Positions 9,874 to 19,299 of a stretch of 64,000 nucleotides of DNA are shown one piece after another. The notes beneath the pieces are model-generated. The model ran no database searches and was not told the DNA's origin. It saw only the letters and a program-made list of their open reading frames with translations. Location of the stretch: contig CAJULY010000003.1 in the NCBI GenBank assembly GCA_910587185.1, positions 103,926-167,925 on the forward strand. Direction: 5' to 3'. Origin of the DNA: an uncultured Muribaculaceae bacterium (GTDB taxonomy: Bacteria; Bacteroidota; Bacteroidia; Bacteroidales; Muribaculaceae). Both the position numbers and the translations under genes were made by a program. Within the stretch, counting starts at the first letter, position 1, and each line of letters begins with the position of its first letter.

Positions 9874-10101
9874 CGCTTTTTTCTCCAATATACAGAATTT
9901 GTAATTGAAATAAAACGAATTAATTTTTTATGGAACTGAGCAGCACCCTCTTACAAAACCGGCCAATAACTCATAATCCCGTTATTCAGCAATTAGTCCG
10001 AATGACAGAACAATCTTCCTCCTTCAGCGGTTAAAATGATGCTCATTCTTGTCTCTCTTCGCCGGGTTGGTTTCTTCATTTGGAGAAGCCGGCCCTTTTT
10101 A
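9874..10101. other. Intergenic spacer between GH20 gene and IS remnant
   Basis: I see no gene here. On the + strand a GC-rich imperfect hairpin (about 10059-10093) precedes a run of T at 10096-10100, next to the IS end. It might be an old terminator, but no + strand gene lies upstream. Confidence 0.4.
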
Positions 10102-10134
10102 GAGCCGGTTCGATAATAAATATTAACGTCAGGG
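10102..10134 (+). repeat. Left terminal inverted repeat of IS element
   Basis: The 33 bases beginning GAGCCGGTTCGATAATAAAT are the exact reverse complement of 10829-10861. TTA precedes it. Confidence 0.9.
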
Positions 10135-10190
10135 GGGGCAGGTAACTTCCGTCCCGTCAAAAAATAGATGGAGCATAATGTGACTGTCAG

Positions 10191-10653
10191 TCAGCACAGC
10201 CGGAGCATGAAAAGTATCGCGGCAAGATAAGTCATTGCACGGGCCGATGACAGATAACGCTCATAGTTCCGGCAAAGCCGCCGATAATTTTCGAGCCATG
10301 AATTTGTGCGTTCCACCACCCAACGGCCTGAAAGCGGGCGAAATTCAGCCGTACCGAAATTGGATTTCACACATTCGACAACGCAGCCGTCACCCCATCT
10401 TGCGGCGACTGTCCCCCACCAGTCTGCGCAGAAAAAATACGAGATTCGTGGATTCACTCCACTTGCGGAAATGATAATAAACCGTCCCGGGCGGTGGATA
10501 GTATCGGGGCAACATTTTCCACTGACAGCCGGTGTAAACAAGATATGCAATGGCTGTGAATACCCTGTAGAGGTCTGTCCTCTCCTTTCCGTGAAAGCCC
10601 GACAGGAACCTGCGGATTCGATTTCGCTGTCTGCGTTTAAACTTTATTTTCAT
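10191..10653 (-). pseudogene. IS5-family transposase remnant with central deletion
   Basis: The first part (10653 down to 10390) encodes about 87 residues: KIKFKRRQRN, then ERTDLYRVFTAIAYLVYTG and WKMLPRYYPPPGTVYYHFRKW, typical of the DUF4096-like N-terminus. It stops after RRKMG. A second frame continues GCVVECVKSNFGTAEFRPLS and ends with VVERTNSWLENYRRL, the region carrying the third catalytic acidic residue (Glu). A full-length relative would have roughly 100 more residues between these parts, including both Asp residues. The change of frame coincides with the inferred deletion junction near 10390-10400. Confidence 0.8.
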
Positions 10654-10828
10654 GGGCTCAATAATTTGTGTTACTGAGATATAACACAGCCCAATACCAT
10701 TTCCCCTTTGGGTTGAATGGAAATTACTGCCGCATCGTATAGCGCTGGCGCTTTTCAGCCTGTTCGTCAGTCGTGTACATCCAGTACACTCCTTCCTCGC
10801 AGACCAAAAATCGCTCCGCACTATGCGA

Positions 10829-10861
10829 CCCTGACGTTAATATTTATTATCGAACCGGCTC
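10829..10861 (-). repeat. Right terminal inverted repeat of IS element
   Basis: Exact inverted copy of 10102-10134, followed by the TTA duplication at 10862-10864. Confidence 0.9.
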
Positions 10862-10867
10862 TTATTG

Positions 10868-12121
10868 CTATATTATACGCTTCACCCGCATAGACACAAG
10901 TATGGTAGCTATGCAGCAAACCATAGTCCATAGGAAAAACAATCCATATCCAAGCTGTTCCTCGATCCATCCGGCTGCCATTCCCGGGAGCATCGACCCG
11001 AGGGTCATGAACCCGGTGCATATAGCGTAATGCGATGTTTTGAAGCGACCGCAGGAAAAATGTATGAGATAGAGGATGTAGGCCGTGCCTCCGAAACCAT
11101 AGCCGAACTGCTCGGCAAACACGCAACCGGACACCACGGCCATGCTGTGGTCTTTAGCAAATGCAAGATATACGAACGCCAGACAGGTCAGCGACATGCT
11201 CCACGCCATAGGCATCAACCACCGTTTCAGGCCCCCTTTCGCCGCTACGATACCTCCGACTATCCCTCCGAGAAGAAGTCCCGCAACCCCCAGAGTCCCA
11301 TAGACGACCCCGACCTCGGCAGTTGTCAGGCCGAGCCCCCCACGCGATTCAGGATGCAACAGAAACGGATTGATCATTTTTATGATCTGCGCTTCGGGAA
11401 GTTTGTATAGAATCATGAAAGCCAACGCCGCGAGAATATGCCGCTTGCGGAAAAATGAAGCAAAGGACTCCCCGAACTCGCGGACGACTTCCCTGACTCC
11501 GGGAGAGAGATTGCCCGTGCGCTCCACACGCGGCATCGCCACTGAATTATACAGAGCGAAGAGAAGAAACAGGGCAGAGAGACCGTAAAAAGTCCAGGTC
11601 CATGCCGAGGTTATATTTCCCGTGCTTTCCTCGAGATAACCCGCTACCATCACCACGGGTCCCTGACAGAAAAGAATCGCAGCCCGATAAAATGTGGTCC
11701 TTATCCCTACGAAAAACGACTGTCCATCAGTGTCAAGCCCGAGCATATAGTATCCGTCAGCGGCTATATCGTGTGTAGCCGACAGGAAGGCTATCGCGAA
11801 AAAGGAAGCCATGGAGAACCTGAACCATCCCGCTCCGGGCAACGCGAAGGCAACCGATGCAAGCGACAGCGCCAAAAGCCACTGCATTGCTATCACCCAC
11901 CGGCGTTTTGTGGAAATGACATCCACGATAGGGCTCCATAACGGTTTTACAAGCCATGGCAGCATGAGCCATGAAGTATAGAAAGCCATTTCAGCGTTAC
12001 TTACATCCATGCGGGTGTACATGATACCCGCAAGGGCCATAACAACTATATATGGCAGGCCTTCCGCGAAATAGAGCGACGGGACCCACCACCAGCCGGA
12101 ACGAAATTTATCAGATGCCAT
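10868..12121 (-). CDS. AmpG-like MFS permease
   Basis: The 417-residue protein has about 12 hydrophobic segments and an AmpG-type opening: SLYFAEGLPYIVVMALAGIMY, then LPWLVKPLWSPIVD and ATHDIAADGYYM. AmpG proteins import GlcNAc-anhydroMurNAc muropeptides for wall recycling. Within the family the cargo is not always muropeptide, so substrate assignment is inference. It starts one base after the stop of the DUF4922-SpoIID gene, so it is probably cotranscribed with it. The IS remnant lies just past its stop and may have separated it from its natural terminator or from the GH20 gene. Confidence 0.82.
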   Translation of the reverse strand: MASDKFRSGWWWVPSLYFAEGLPYIVVMALAGIMYTRMDVSNAEMAFYTSWLMLPWLVKPLWSPIVDVISTKRRWVIAMQWLLALSLASVAFALPGAGWFRFSMASFFAIAFLSATHDIAADGYYMLGLDTDGQSFFVGIRTTFYRAAILFCQGPVVMVAGYLEESTGNITSAWTWTFYGLSALFLLFALYNSVAMPRVERTGNLSPGVREVVREFGESFASFFRKRHILAALAFMILYKLPEAQIIKMINPFLLHPESRGGLGLTTAEVGVVYGTLGVAGLLLGGIVGGIVAAKGGLKRWLMPMAWSMSLTCLAFVYLAFAKDHSMAVVSGCVFAEQFGYGFGGTAYILYLIHFSCGRFKTSHYAICTGFMTLGSMLPGMAAGWIEEQLGYGLFFLWTMVCCIATILVSMRVKRII

Positions 12122-12122
12122 C

Positions 12123-14195
12123 TCAGTAAAGCTTTATCAAACGAGTCCCTGGGAAATAGAAATTCAGAATATCCCGATAGCCATGTCCTTCCGCGGCCAT
12201 GACTGCCGCTCCGATCTGACACAGTCCGACTCCGTGGCCCCAGCCCGAGCCGCAAAAAGTCCATGATCGCGGGACTCCGCCAAGGTCAGGCGCTCCCGAC
12301 TCCACGGTGAAAGCAGAGCTGTAGAGATGGGAGGGAGACAATGTCCGTCGTATCTCAAGTTCTTTTCCTATTATCCGGTCTTTCAGAGCCCCCTGGATCC
12401 TCAACCGGTCGATGCGTCCGGAAGGTCCGCGATGAAGAGGAACAATTTCCAGAATATCACCGTAGTCCATGCCGGTCCGATCCTTTATTATCTGACGCAG
12501 TTCTTCCGCTGTGTAAGTGACTGTCCAGCGATAATAGCCGTCTGTGACAAGATCATAGTTGTTCAGGACTGTGGAAAGTACCTCTTTCGACGCACGTCCG
12601 CAATATGGATCATCAATTGAAGGCAGATATAAGGGATCGACGGGTTGCCAACAAGTTGAAAAAAGTTCCGTTTTCCCGCCACAACATTTTGAGAAGCGGG
12701 CGTCGCATAAATCGTAACCGAACGCGAGGACTTCACCACGGGTCGCTTCCAGAGCCGATTCGACCTGTGGAGTCGAAGCCTTCGTACATCCCTGATAGCG
12801 CTGACAGTGATCATCGGCACAGACATCGAAATCCGTGTGTGCCTCATGATCATACCAGCGTACGGTTTCTTCAGGAGTTTCCCGGCACGCATCCTCAGGA
12901 AATTTCAGCGGAGGTTCGATCTGGGCGAGGACCCAGCTTCGGGAAATGACCGCATGAGCCTTCAGAAACTCCTCGGGCGCAGCGGCATTCATTTCGGAGG
13001 AAACCACGCTTCGCAGATAGGTTTCAAGAGGCACCAGATTCACAGCCTGAAGCATCCCGTCGCGCCAACGTAGAGACAGGTCTCCGTGAAATGACTGATT
13101 TTCATGTTGCTGCCAGTGAAAACCTATCCCGATCATGACATCGCGGATGGTGAAAGACGATTGGGGTTCTGCGGCAGAGAAAATGATCTCTTTGCCAAAA
13201 GTGCGCCCGTCGAATTCAATATGTCCGTCAGGTAAAGCCCTGACAGAAATATCTCTGTCGGACAGGCCGGATGAAAAGGGGCCGGAATAAGCCCCGTGGA
13301 AGCGGAGATCAAGTTTTTCCGCTTTCACAATGCCGACCGACAGAATTCGCTCCGATATTTCGGGGATCTCACACCGTGAATAACCACAGTCCTCATATAT
13401 CTTCCTAATGAACTGACTGTCAGAGCATGCTGCGAAATCGGCTTCTCTCGGTGCGATGATCACCCCGGCCATCTCGACCGACGCCGGCGAAATGAGCGCC
13501 TGACCCGAAGATTGACCATAGCATGACGGCCGGTGAGCCTTACGCGGGATGATTACGGCTTCAATAAAGCCTTTACGGTCGCTACGCACGTAAAGATTCA
13601 CATCCGGTTCCTCTCCGTGGCGCAAATTCCAAAGGGCGCCTTCGATACGTTGCGCCACCTCGTCACCATCCGTTCCGCTGACAACGATTGTCTTTACCGG
13701 TGACCAGTCACTGGGATGACTCCATAAAGGAAGCGGCGCCGACGGGACAGCCTGAAAGTGGAGATGATCGGGGGCTGAAGCGCCGCTGCGCGGCCCGTTG
13801 TAAAAAACTGTCATGTCCGGCAATTCCTTCGCGAACCCGATCATATCCCGGACCCGGCCGACAATGCGCTGATCTTCGTGGCGCTTTAAAGCAATTGTCA
13901 GATGACGGTCAAAGACGGGATAAGGATTGACAAGTATCTCATATTCCCCGCAATCAAGCGAAATCTGCTCCTGAGGCCTGTTTTCCGCACAAAGAAAACA
14001 TCTGCGCCGGGCTATCGCGTCTTCACTTATATCAGCGGCAGAGGATCTTATTCTCGCGGGATTATACTGCACCACGATGCTCTCGCCGCCTACACCAACA
14101 GTCATGCGGTCGCAGTCGGCAAGACGCCGGTAATTCTCGCGGGCCAGTGGCCATATCGCGAACTGCCGTTCATATAATTCTTCTATGTCAAACAT
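12123..14195 (-). CDS. DUF4922 (HIT-like) domain fused to SpoIID/LytB domain
   Basis: From the ATG at 14195 this is 690 residues. The N-terminal half (to about 330) resembles HIT/GalT-type proteins of the DUF4922 class: a zinc-like RRRCFLCAENRP, EILVNPYPVFDRHLTIAL and DHLHFQ, close to the HxHxQ signature. The C-terminal half has SpoIID/LytB features: LVPLETYLRSVVSSEMNAAA, KAHAVISRSWV and a final GWGHGVGLCQIGAAVMA. SpoIID acts on stripped glycan strands in sporulators; the role in non-sporulating Bacteroidales is unknown. It overlaps the preceding glycosyltransferase gene by 8 bases. No signal peptide is present, which is odd for a wall enzyme. Confidence 0.8.
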   Translation of the reverse strand: MFDIEELYERQFAIWPLARENYRRLADCDRMTVGVGGESIVVQYNPARIRSSAADISEDAIARRRCFLCAENRPQEQISLDCGEYEILVNPYPVFDRHLTIALKRHEDQRIVGRVRDMIGFAKELPDMTVFYNGPRSGASAPDHLHFQAVPSAPLPLWSHPSDWSPVKTIVVSGTDGDEVAQRIEGALWNLRHGEEPDVNLYVRSDRKGFIEAVIIPRKAHRPSCYGQSSGQALISPASVEMAGVIIAPREADFAACSDSQFIRKIYEDCGYSRCEIPEISERILSVGIVKAEKLDLRFHGAYSGPFSSGLSDRDISVRALPDGHIEFDGRTFGKEIIFSAAEPQSSFTIRDVMIGIGFHWQQHENQSFHGDLSLRWRDGMLQAVNLVPLETYLRSVVSSEMNAAAPEEFLKAHAVISRSWVLAQIEPPLKFPEDACRETPEETVRWYDHEAHTDFDVCADDHCQRYQGCTKASTPQVESALEATRGEVLAFGYDLCDARFSKCCGGKTELFSTCWQPVDPLYLPSIDDPYCGRASKEVLSTVLNNYDLVTDGYYRWTVTYTAEELRQIIKDRTGMDYGDILEIVPLHRGPSGRIDRLRIQGALKDRIIGKELEIRRTLSPSHLYSSAFTVESGAPDLGGVPRSWTFCGSGWGHGVGLCQIGAAVMAAEGHGYRDILNFYFPGTRLIKLY

Positions 14196-15495
14196 CGAGG
14201 CAACGATTAAGTTGACGGCGCGCACTCAATTCCCATGAACGCAACGTGTCTTTGTAATAGTTGAACCGATTCGCTTTTTCCCTTGTCAGAGACGCATCAG
14301 AATTTCCCTCCCAGCGGCGGCACAGATAGAGCACATCGTAAATGCGTTTCACAGGGTAGCCTCGCGTTATGCGGAGGGCCATCGCGTAATCCTCTCCATA
14401 GCTGACATTCGGGAAGCGCAGGTTCCGGGCAATACCCGTAAAGAAAGCCCGCGGAGCGCCCATACCGTTTATGCGAAGAAGATTGTTCGGCCCGTTATCG
14501 TCAGTCCATTCCCGGTGATCTATGACACCCGGAGGAATGGTTTCGAGATTAAAATCCGTAAGTTTATATGATCCCACAACCATCGCGCAATGATTGCGTC
14601 TGAAACAATCGACAATCGCCGAGAGAACCGAAGTCGAAGAATAGAGGTCGTCACTGTCAAGCTGCACGGCGAATCGGCCGCAGTATTTCGAGCAGAGCGC
14701 CTCGTTCCAACAACCGCCGATTCCTAAGGTCATTGATTCCGGGACTATATGTATCAGCCTCGGCGATTGCGAGGCCATCTCTCTGAGCAATTCCGTCGTG
14801 CCGTCAGTGGAGTGGTTATCCACCACTATGACATTATAATCGAAATCAGTCTCCTGCGCGAGCGCGCTTCTGACAGCATCGCCCACTGTGGATACGCGAT
14901 TCTTTACCGGAATGACAACGGAAGCCTCCACGGGATAATCGCCGGTGAAATCAATTTCTTCGTGACGGGGCGCAATCCAGGCGCCTGTCTGCCGGAGATA
15001 TGCCGTGAAAGCCTGCTCCATTTCAAGCTGCACCTCACGGTTGCGGGGATTGACATAATCGAACTGTCCGCCGCATTCAGCCACATTCCCGACAGAATAA
15101 AGAGGCTCGGGAACGTGAACTATCGGCCCGACGGTTGAAAGAGAAAGTCGCGCGGCATACCATGCGGCATGATTATAGTCCGGCATGCTCTCCACTATTT
15201 CCTTCAATGCATCGGCGCGAACCATTACCAACGGTCCGAAATCGAAATCATCTCTCACCGAGCCTTCCAGACAATCGTTCAGACAACAGACAGCGTCATG
15301 ACTGAAATAGTCAGAATAAACCATTGCGGCATCGGTCTCTTCAGCCACGCGGACCATGCGGTCCATTGCACCCGCCGAAGCCTCTACATCCGGCCGGGAA
15401 TCGGTCTGAAGGAACAGCCACGGGGCCACGGCCTCCTCAACAATGTGGCGGAGACAGGCGGTTGAACAAAGTCCTGCGATAATCATCGGAGTCAT
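14188..15495 (-). CDS. Glycosyltransferase family 2 protein
   Basis: The 435-residue protein has a GT-A domain in its second half: VEASVVIPVKNRVSTVGDAV, NVIVVDNHSTDGTTELL and a DSDD metal-binding motif in FAVQLDSDDLYSS. The first 170 residues look like a second, degenerate GT2-like lobe (MVYSDYFSHDAVCCLNDC). It probably transfers a sugar to a polysaccharide or surface glycan. It overlaps the inositol-monophosphatase gene by 4 bases upstream and the DUF4922-SpoIID gene by 8 downstream. Donor and acceptor are unknown. Confidence 0.85.
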   Translation of the reverse strand: MTPMIIAGLCSTACLRHIVEEAVAPWLFLQTDSRPDVEASAGAMDRMVRVAEETDAAMVYSDYFSHDAVCCLNDCLEGSVRDDFDFGPLVMVRADALKEIVESMPDYNHAAWYAARLSLSTVGPIVHVPEPLYSVGNVAECGGQFDYVNPRNREVQLEMEQAFTAYLRQTGAWIAPRHEEIDFTGDYPVEASVVIPVKNRVSTVGDAVRSALAQETDFDYNVIVVDNHSTDGTTELLREMASQSPRLIHIVPESMTLGIGGCWNEALCSKYCGRFAVQLDSDDLYSSTSVLSAIVDCFRRNHCAMVVGSYKLTDFNLETIPPGVIDHREWTDDNGPNNLLRINGMGAPRAFFTGIARNLRFPNVSYGEDYAMALRITRGYPVKRIYDVLYLCRRWEGNSDASLTREKANRFNYYKDTLRSWELSARRQLNRCLDV

Positions 15496-16271
15496 CGCAA
15501 CTCATTTATTATAATTTTATAAATCGGGGGAGCCGCCACAGCCAGACAGATATTTCTGGCAGGATCCGACCGGAAACAGGAATACTCACATCCCGCCTCG
15601 GCTGCAATCAGCAGTCCGGCGCAGACATCCCATTCATGGAGATTGAGTTCCCAGTACCCTTCCAGAAAACCGGCTGCCGTATAGCAGATGTCGATCGCCG
15701 CGGAACCGAGGCGACGCAACCCTCGGATAAGCGGAAGGATACGCGCGACGTTATCGAGATTATTGTCGGGATTGACATTTTTATCCACCGGAAATCCAGT
15801 GGCAAGAACCGAACGGTCTATCGAAGCAATAGCGGAACAATGTATGGGCTTACCGTTCAAAGTTGCGCCACCGCCTTTTTCCGCGCAGAAAAGTTCACGA
15901 AGGTAAGGAGCATAGACCACTCCCACCACAGTCTCGCCTCTGTATTTCACACCTATGGAAACGCTGAAATTCGGAAGTCCCGAACGGAAATTGGTAGTTC
16001 CGTCAAGCGGATCGATGACCCACTGATAATCCGCGTCGCCTCCCGAAACGCCGGATTCTTCCGACAGAACGGCATGGTCGGGGAAATGTTCGCCGAGATA
16101 ACGCAAAATGACACTTTCAGAGGCTTTATCAGCCTCCGTCACAATGTCGCTCTCGTTCAGTTTTGTAAGGACCTTGAGATGATCCGACCGGAAATAACCG
16201 AGCAGAACATCTCCGGCCATACGGGCTACTTCGACGGCCGCTTCCTTCAGTCTCTTATTTTCGGGATTCAT
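15492..16271 (-). CDS. Inositol monophosphatase family protein (SuhB-like)
   Basis: This 259-residue Mg-dependent phosphatase shows the family motifs: SEESGV, the metal-binding WVIDPLDGTTNFRSGLPNFSVSIG, and LRRLGSAAIDICYTAAG near the C-terminus. It may dephosphorylate inositol phosphate, 3'-phosphoadenosine phosphate or a sugar phosphate; the family does not allow a choice. The stop overlaps the start of the GT2 gene by 4 bases. An Lrp-type regulator gene ends 17 bases upstream in the same direction. Confidence 0.9.
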   Translation of the reverse strand: MNPENKRLKEAAVEVARMAGDVLLGYFRSDHLKVLTKLNESDIVTEADKASESVILRYLGEHFPDHAVLSEESGVSGGDADYQWVIDPLDGTTNFRSGLPNFSVSIGVKYRGETVVGVVYAPYLRELFCAEKGGGATLNGKPIHCSAIASIDRSVLATGFPVDKNVNPDNNLDNVARILPLIRGLRRLGSAAIDICYTAAGFLEGYWELNLHEWDVCAGLLIAAEAGCEYSCFRSDPARNICLAVAAPPIYKIIINELR

Positions 16272-16288
16272 GATTATTAGTTTTGACT

Positions 16289-16756
16289 TTAAATCTTGAC
16301 CGGAATAGGACGCCGGAACTCCTCCTTGAAGGAAATCAGAGTTTCCGTGCGCCCTGCACCCAGAGGCTGCAGGCGGTCATGGATAAGCTGGAGAAGATGG
16401 GAATTATTATGAGCGTAGAGTTTAACCAGAAGATCATATTTACCCGTGGCGTAGTGTAGTTCCACCACCTCGGGAATTTCATAGAGAGCTTTGGTCACAC
16501 GTTCGGAATCGGATGGATTGGCAAGGAAAAATCCTATGTAGGCACATGTCTCATAACCGAGAGCGGCCGGGTTGATAAGAGTCTCGAATCCTTTTATCAC
16601 TCCCGCCGAAGTCAGTTTCTGGATGCGCTGATGGACCGCCGCACCTGAAACATTGTTCTCCCGCGCAATTTCAAGAAAGGGGATGCGAGCGTTTACCGAC
16701 AGCATCTCCAGAATCCTTTTGTCGAGTTTATCTAACTGGTATTGTGACATCATCAA
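16289..16756 (-). CDS. Lrp/AsnC family transcriptional regulator
   Basis: The 155-residue protein has an N-terminal helix-turn-helix (LDKLDKRILEMLSVNARIPF followed by NVSGAAVHQRIQKL) and a C-terminal RAM ligand-binding domain (YIGFFLANPSDSERV, then GKYDLLVKLYAHN). Such regulators sense amino acids or other small molecules as dimers to octamers. It could control the downstream operon or the divergent patatin-type gene, but the sequence does not decide. Several Met codons in a row leave the exact start within two codons. Confidence 0.92.
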   Translation of the reverse strand: MMMSQYQLDKLDKRILEMLSVNARIPFLEIARENNVSGAAVHQRIQKLTSAGVIKGFETLINPAALGYETCAYIGFFLANPSDSERVTKALYEIPEVVELHYATGKYDLLVKLYAHNNSHLLQLIHDRLQPLGAGRTETLISFKEEFRRPIPVKI

Positions 16757-16805
16757 ATTGTTGGGATCATTCGTTTGACGGAGAGAATAGATGTAGTTCC
16801 AGACG

Positions 16806-16813
16806 CAAAATTA
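16806..16813 (-). promoter_or_regulatory. -7 box for the Lrp-type gene
   Basis: The reverse strand reads TAATTTTG, about 50 bases before the ATG. Confidence 0.6.
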
Positions 16814-16884
16814 CAATAATTCCTCAACATAATAAAGCAGTCGCGCGTTTAACATTCATAACCGTCTTTCATATTTTTTATTTT

Positions 16885-19227
16885 TTGAAAAAGTTCGTCA
16901 CATATTCGATTCTGATGCTTTCCACCGCTGTCGCGGTGGCCGCAATCCCGGCCGACACGGTTCCTACCGGCGGCGCACCTCATCCCATGCCTCAGGCTGT
17001 CGGCCTTACCCTGAGCGGAGGAGGCGCTAAAGGCATAGCCCACATCGGAGTGATCCAGGCACTCGAAGACAACGGCATCCCCATAGACTGCATCACGGGC
17101 ACTTCCATGGGCGCGATTGTAGGAGGCCTCTACGCCATGGGGTACACTACACAGGAAATGATGGAACTCATTGAATCTGAAGGATTCAGTTACTGGTCAA
17201 CAGGAACACTTGATCCTCAATACACCTACTATTTTCTCGAGCAGGAGGAATCCCCATCACTGATCAGCCTGTCGTTGGGCAAAGGCGGGAGCCGTGAAAA
17301 CGGTGGAGGGCCTGACCTTCCAACGTCGCTCATCAATCCCATAGCCATGAATTTCGCTTTCATGGAACTTTTCTCGCCCTACACCGCGCAATGCGGCTCG
17401 GATTTCAACAAGCTGATGGTCCCCTACCGGTGTGTAGCCTCAGATGTGAACCGCAAACGCAAGGCGATCTTCTCGCAAGGCGATCTCGGGCAATGCATCC
17501 GTGCGTCAATGAGTTTCCCTATGGTTTTCCATCCCACGGAAATAGACGGAAGGCCTATGTATGACGGCGGCATCTACGATAATTTTCCGGTCGATGTAAT
17601 GCTGTCGGAATTCAAACCGGCAGTAATGATAGGCGTGGATGTCAGCAGCGGAAACACCCCTGACGAGCCGGACGCCAACATGATGGATCAGCTCGAGTCG
17701 TTGATCATGCAATACAGCGACTACTCTGTCCCCCCTTCAGCAGGCCTTAGACTGAAAATGGATCTTGACCGGTTCGGGTTGCTTGATTTCGGAAAAGCAA
17801 GGGAGATTTACCGCATAGGCTACGACTACGCCATATCGATGATGGACTCCATAAAATCAAGAATTCCGCAGCGCCGCAGTGCGGCGGAGGTGTCGGCAAA
17901 GCGTAAGGAATTCAAGGCTAAGACTCCAAAACTGAGATTCGGCCACGTGGAAGTCAACGGAGGCACACCCTCGCAGAACGGCTACATACGGTCGCTTTTC
18001 AGGAAACACCATAGCGACACCATATCTCTCGCACAGGCACGCGACGGATATTATCGCGCTGTAACTCCCGGAAAATTCATAAACCTGATTCCACGAGCCC
18101 ATTATGACTACGATTCCGGGCTTTTCGACCTGCGGCTCAAGGCCAATGTAAAAAACGATTACAATGTGACTTTCAGTGGCTACCTCACGACCACCACCAA
18201 TTCGATGCTTTATCTTTCGGGAGGTTTCCGTACGCTCAACTTCAATTCGCTCGACATGAAAGCGAGCGCATGGATAGGACAAAGCTATCTTGCAGCCAAA
18301 GCCGGCCTCCAGTTTCAGCTGATGCGTGACAATCCTTCTGCAATCGGCTTGCTTGCCGTGGCCTCCAGACAGAAATATTATCCAAGTGACAGATACTTCT
18401 TCCAGTCATCGGATGCCACAAGACTGATAACGGACCAATATTTCGGACGTATAACGTATGGAGTGGCTGCCGGAAGGAAAGGGAAAACCGAAATAGGCAT
18501 AGGTGTTGGTCAGATAGAAGACGAGACACCGAATAAAATCATGGATATGGATCCGGTTTCATCTCTCCACCGGACCCTTTTCCAACTCATCAGCCGGTAT
18601 GAACACTCCACTCTTGACAACCGGAACTACCCTACAGCCGGGCATCATTGCAAGGCATCCGTGCAGCTGCTAACCGGTTCCTACAAAATGTATGACACCG
18701 ATGGAGCCATAGCTTTTCCTGATTTCAAACGCCACAGGACTTCCGGTCGCCTTGACATCTATTTTGTGCATTATATTCCGGTTAACGACAGATTTGTCAT
18801 GGGGGCGAAATTTACGGGAGCCGCCACAACCGACAAACTCCTGCCATCCTATCTGGCATCAATAGCAGCTTTGCCCTCCTATATGCCCGCAGCATCTATG
18901 GCAAATGTCTTTGCCGGAGGCTTCCGAAGCCGTCAGTTCGGTGTCATAGGTCTGGAACCGGTTTTGAAAATCAGCCAGTTCCTGCAGTTAAGGGGCCTGC
19001 TCGAAGGGTATATGCCCTACAGAGCGGTAAAATGTGGAGAGAATGGAGAAGCGATTTTAGGGAGACCGTGGCATGACCCTGAATTTTATGGCGAATTACG
19101 ATTCGTGGCTCAGATGAAATTCGCTTCCGTCTCGGCTTATACCCACTACTCCACAGCGCCCGAAGGTCATTGGAATTTCGGTCTGACACTCGGGCTCTAC
19201 ATTCCCGCGCCTTCATTTTTCCACTGA
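16885..19227 (+). CDS. Patatin-like phospholipase with BamA-type outer-membrane barrel (TTG start)
   Basis: I choose the TTG at 16885 because it gives a clean signal peptide (MKKFVTYSILMLSTAVAVAA) and avoids overlap with the divergent Lrp-type gene; this makes 780 residues. The patatin domain has GGGAKG (45-50), the nucleophile Ser74 in GTSMG and the Asp in MYDGGIYDNFPVD. A POTRA-like segment and a C-terminal beta-barrel of surface-antigen type follow. It resembles the PlpD class of Gram-negative autotransported lipases. The passenger is probably exported to the periplasm or surface. An ATG at 16915 is a less convincing start. Confidence 0.85.
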   Translation: MKKFVTYSILMLSTAVAVAAIPADTVPTGGAPHPMPQAVGLTLSGGGAKGIAHIGVIQALEDNGIPIDCITGTSMGAIVGGLYAMGYTTQEMMELIESEGFSYWSTGTLDPQYTYYFLEQEESPSLISLSLGKGGSRENGGGPDLPTSLINPIAMNFAFMELFSPYTAQCGSDFNKLMVPYRCVASDVNRKRKAIFSQGDLGQCIRASMSFPMVFHPTEIDGRPMYDGGIYDNFPVDVMLSEFKPAVMIGVDVSSGNTPDEPDANMMDQLESLIMQYSDYSVPPSAGLRLKMDLDRFGLLDFGKAREIYRIGYDYAISMMDSIKSRIPQRRSAAEVSAKRKEFKAKTPKLRFGHVEVNGGTPSQNGYIRSLFRKHHSDTISLAQARDGYYRAVTPGKFINLIPRAHYDYDSGLFDLRLKANVKNDYNVTFSGYLTTTTNSMLYLSGGFRTLNFNSLDMKASAWIGQSYLAAKAGLQFQLMRDNPSAIGLLAVASRQKYYPSDRYFFQSSDATRLITDQYFGRITYGVAAGRKGKTEIGIGVGQIEDETPNKIMDMDPVSSLHRTLFQLISRYEHSTLDNRNYPTAGHHCKASVQLLTGSYKMYDTDGAIAFPDFKRHRTSGRLDIYFVHYIPVNDRFVMGAKFTGAATTDKLLPSYLASIAALPSYMPAASMANVFAGGFRSRQFGVIGLEPVLKISQFLQLRGLLEGYMPYRAVKCGENGEAILGRPWHDPEFYGELRFVAQMKFASVSAYTHYSTAPEGHWNFGLTLGLYIPAPSFFH

Positions 19228-19266
19228 TTTTTGAGTCTTTTACTTGTGGATTGAAAGGATAATGGC

Positions 19267-19274
19267 TAAATTTG
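19267..19274 (+). promoter_or_regulatory. Promoter of pepT
   Basis: TAAATTTG is preceded by TTG at 19244-19246 with a 20-base spacer. The ATG is at 19300. Confidence 0.75.
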
Positions 19275-19299
19275 CGGTATCTTTAATCCTATACCGAAT

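Larger units (their letters stand above)
10102..10861 (-). mobile_element. Internally deleted IS5-family element (MITE-like)
   Basis: A 760-bp element is bounded by perfect 33-bp inverted repeats (10102-10134 and 10829-10861) and flanked by a TTA duplication (10099-10101 and 10862-10864). Target duplications of the TNA type fit IS5-family subgroups. Inside lie only the N-terminal and C-terminal parts of a DDE transposase gene; the middle with the first two catalytic Asp residues is gone. The ends look fit for mobilisation in trans, but the element cannot move itself. It sits four bases after the stop triplet region of the AmpG-like gene. Confidence 0.85.
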
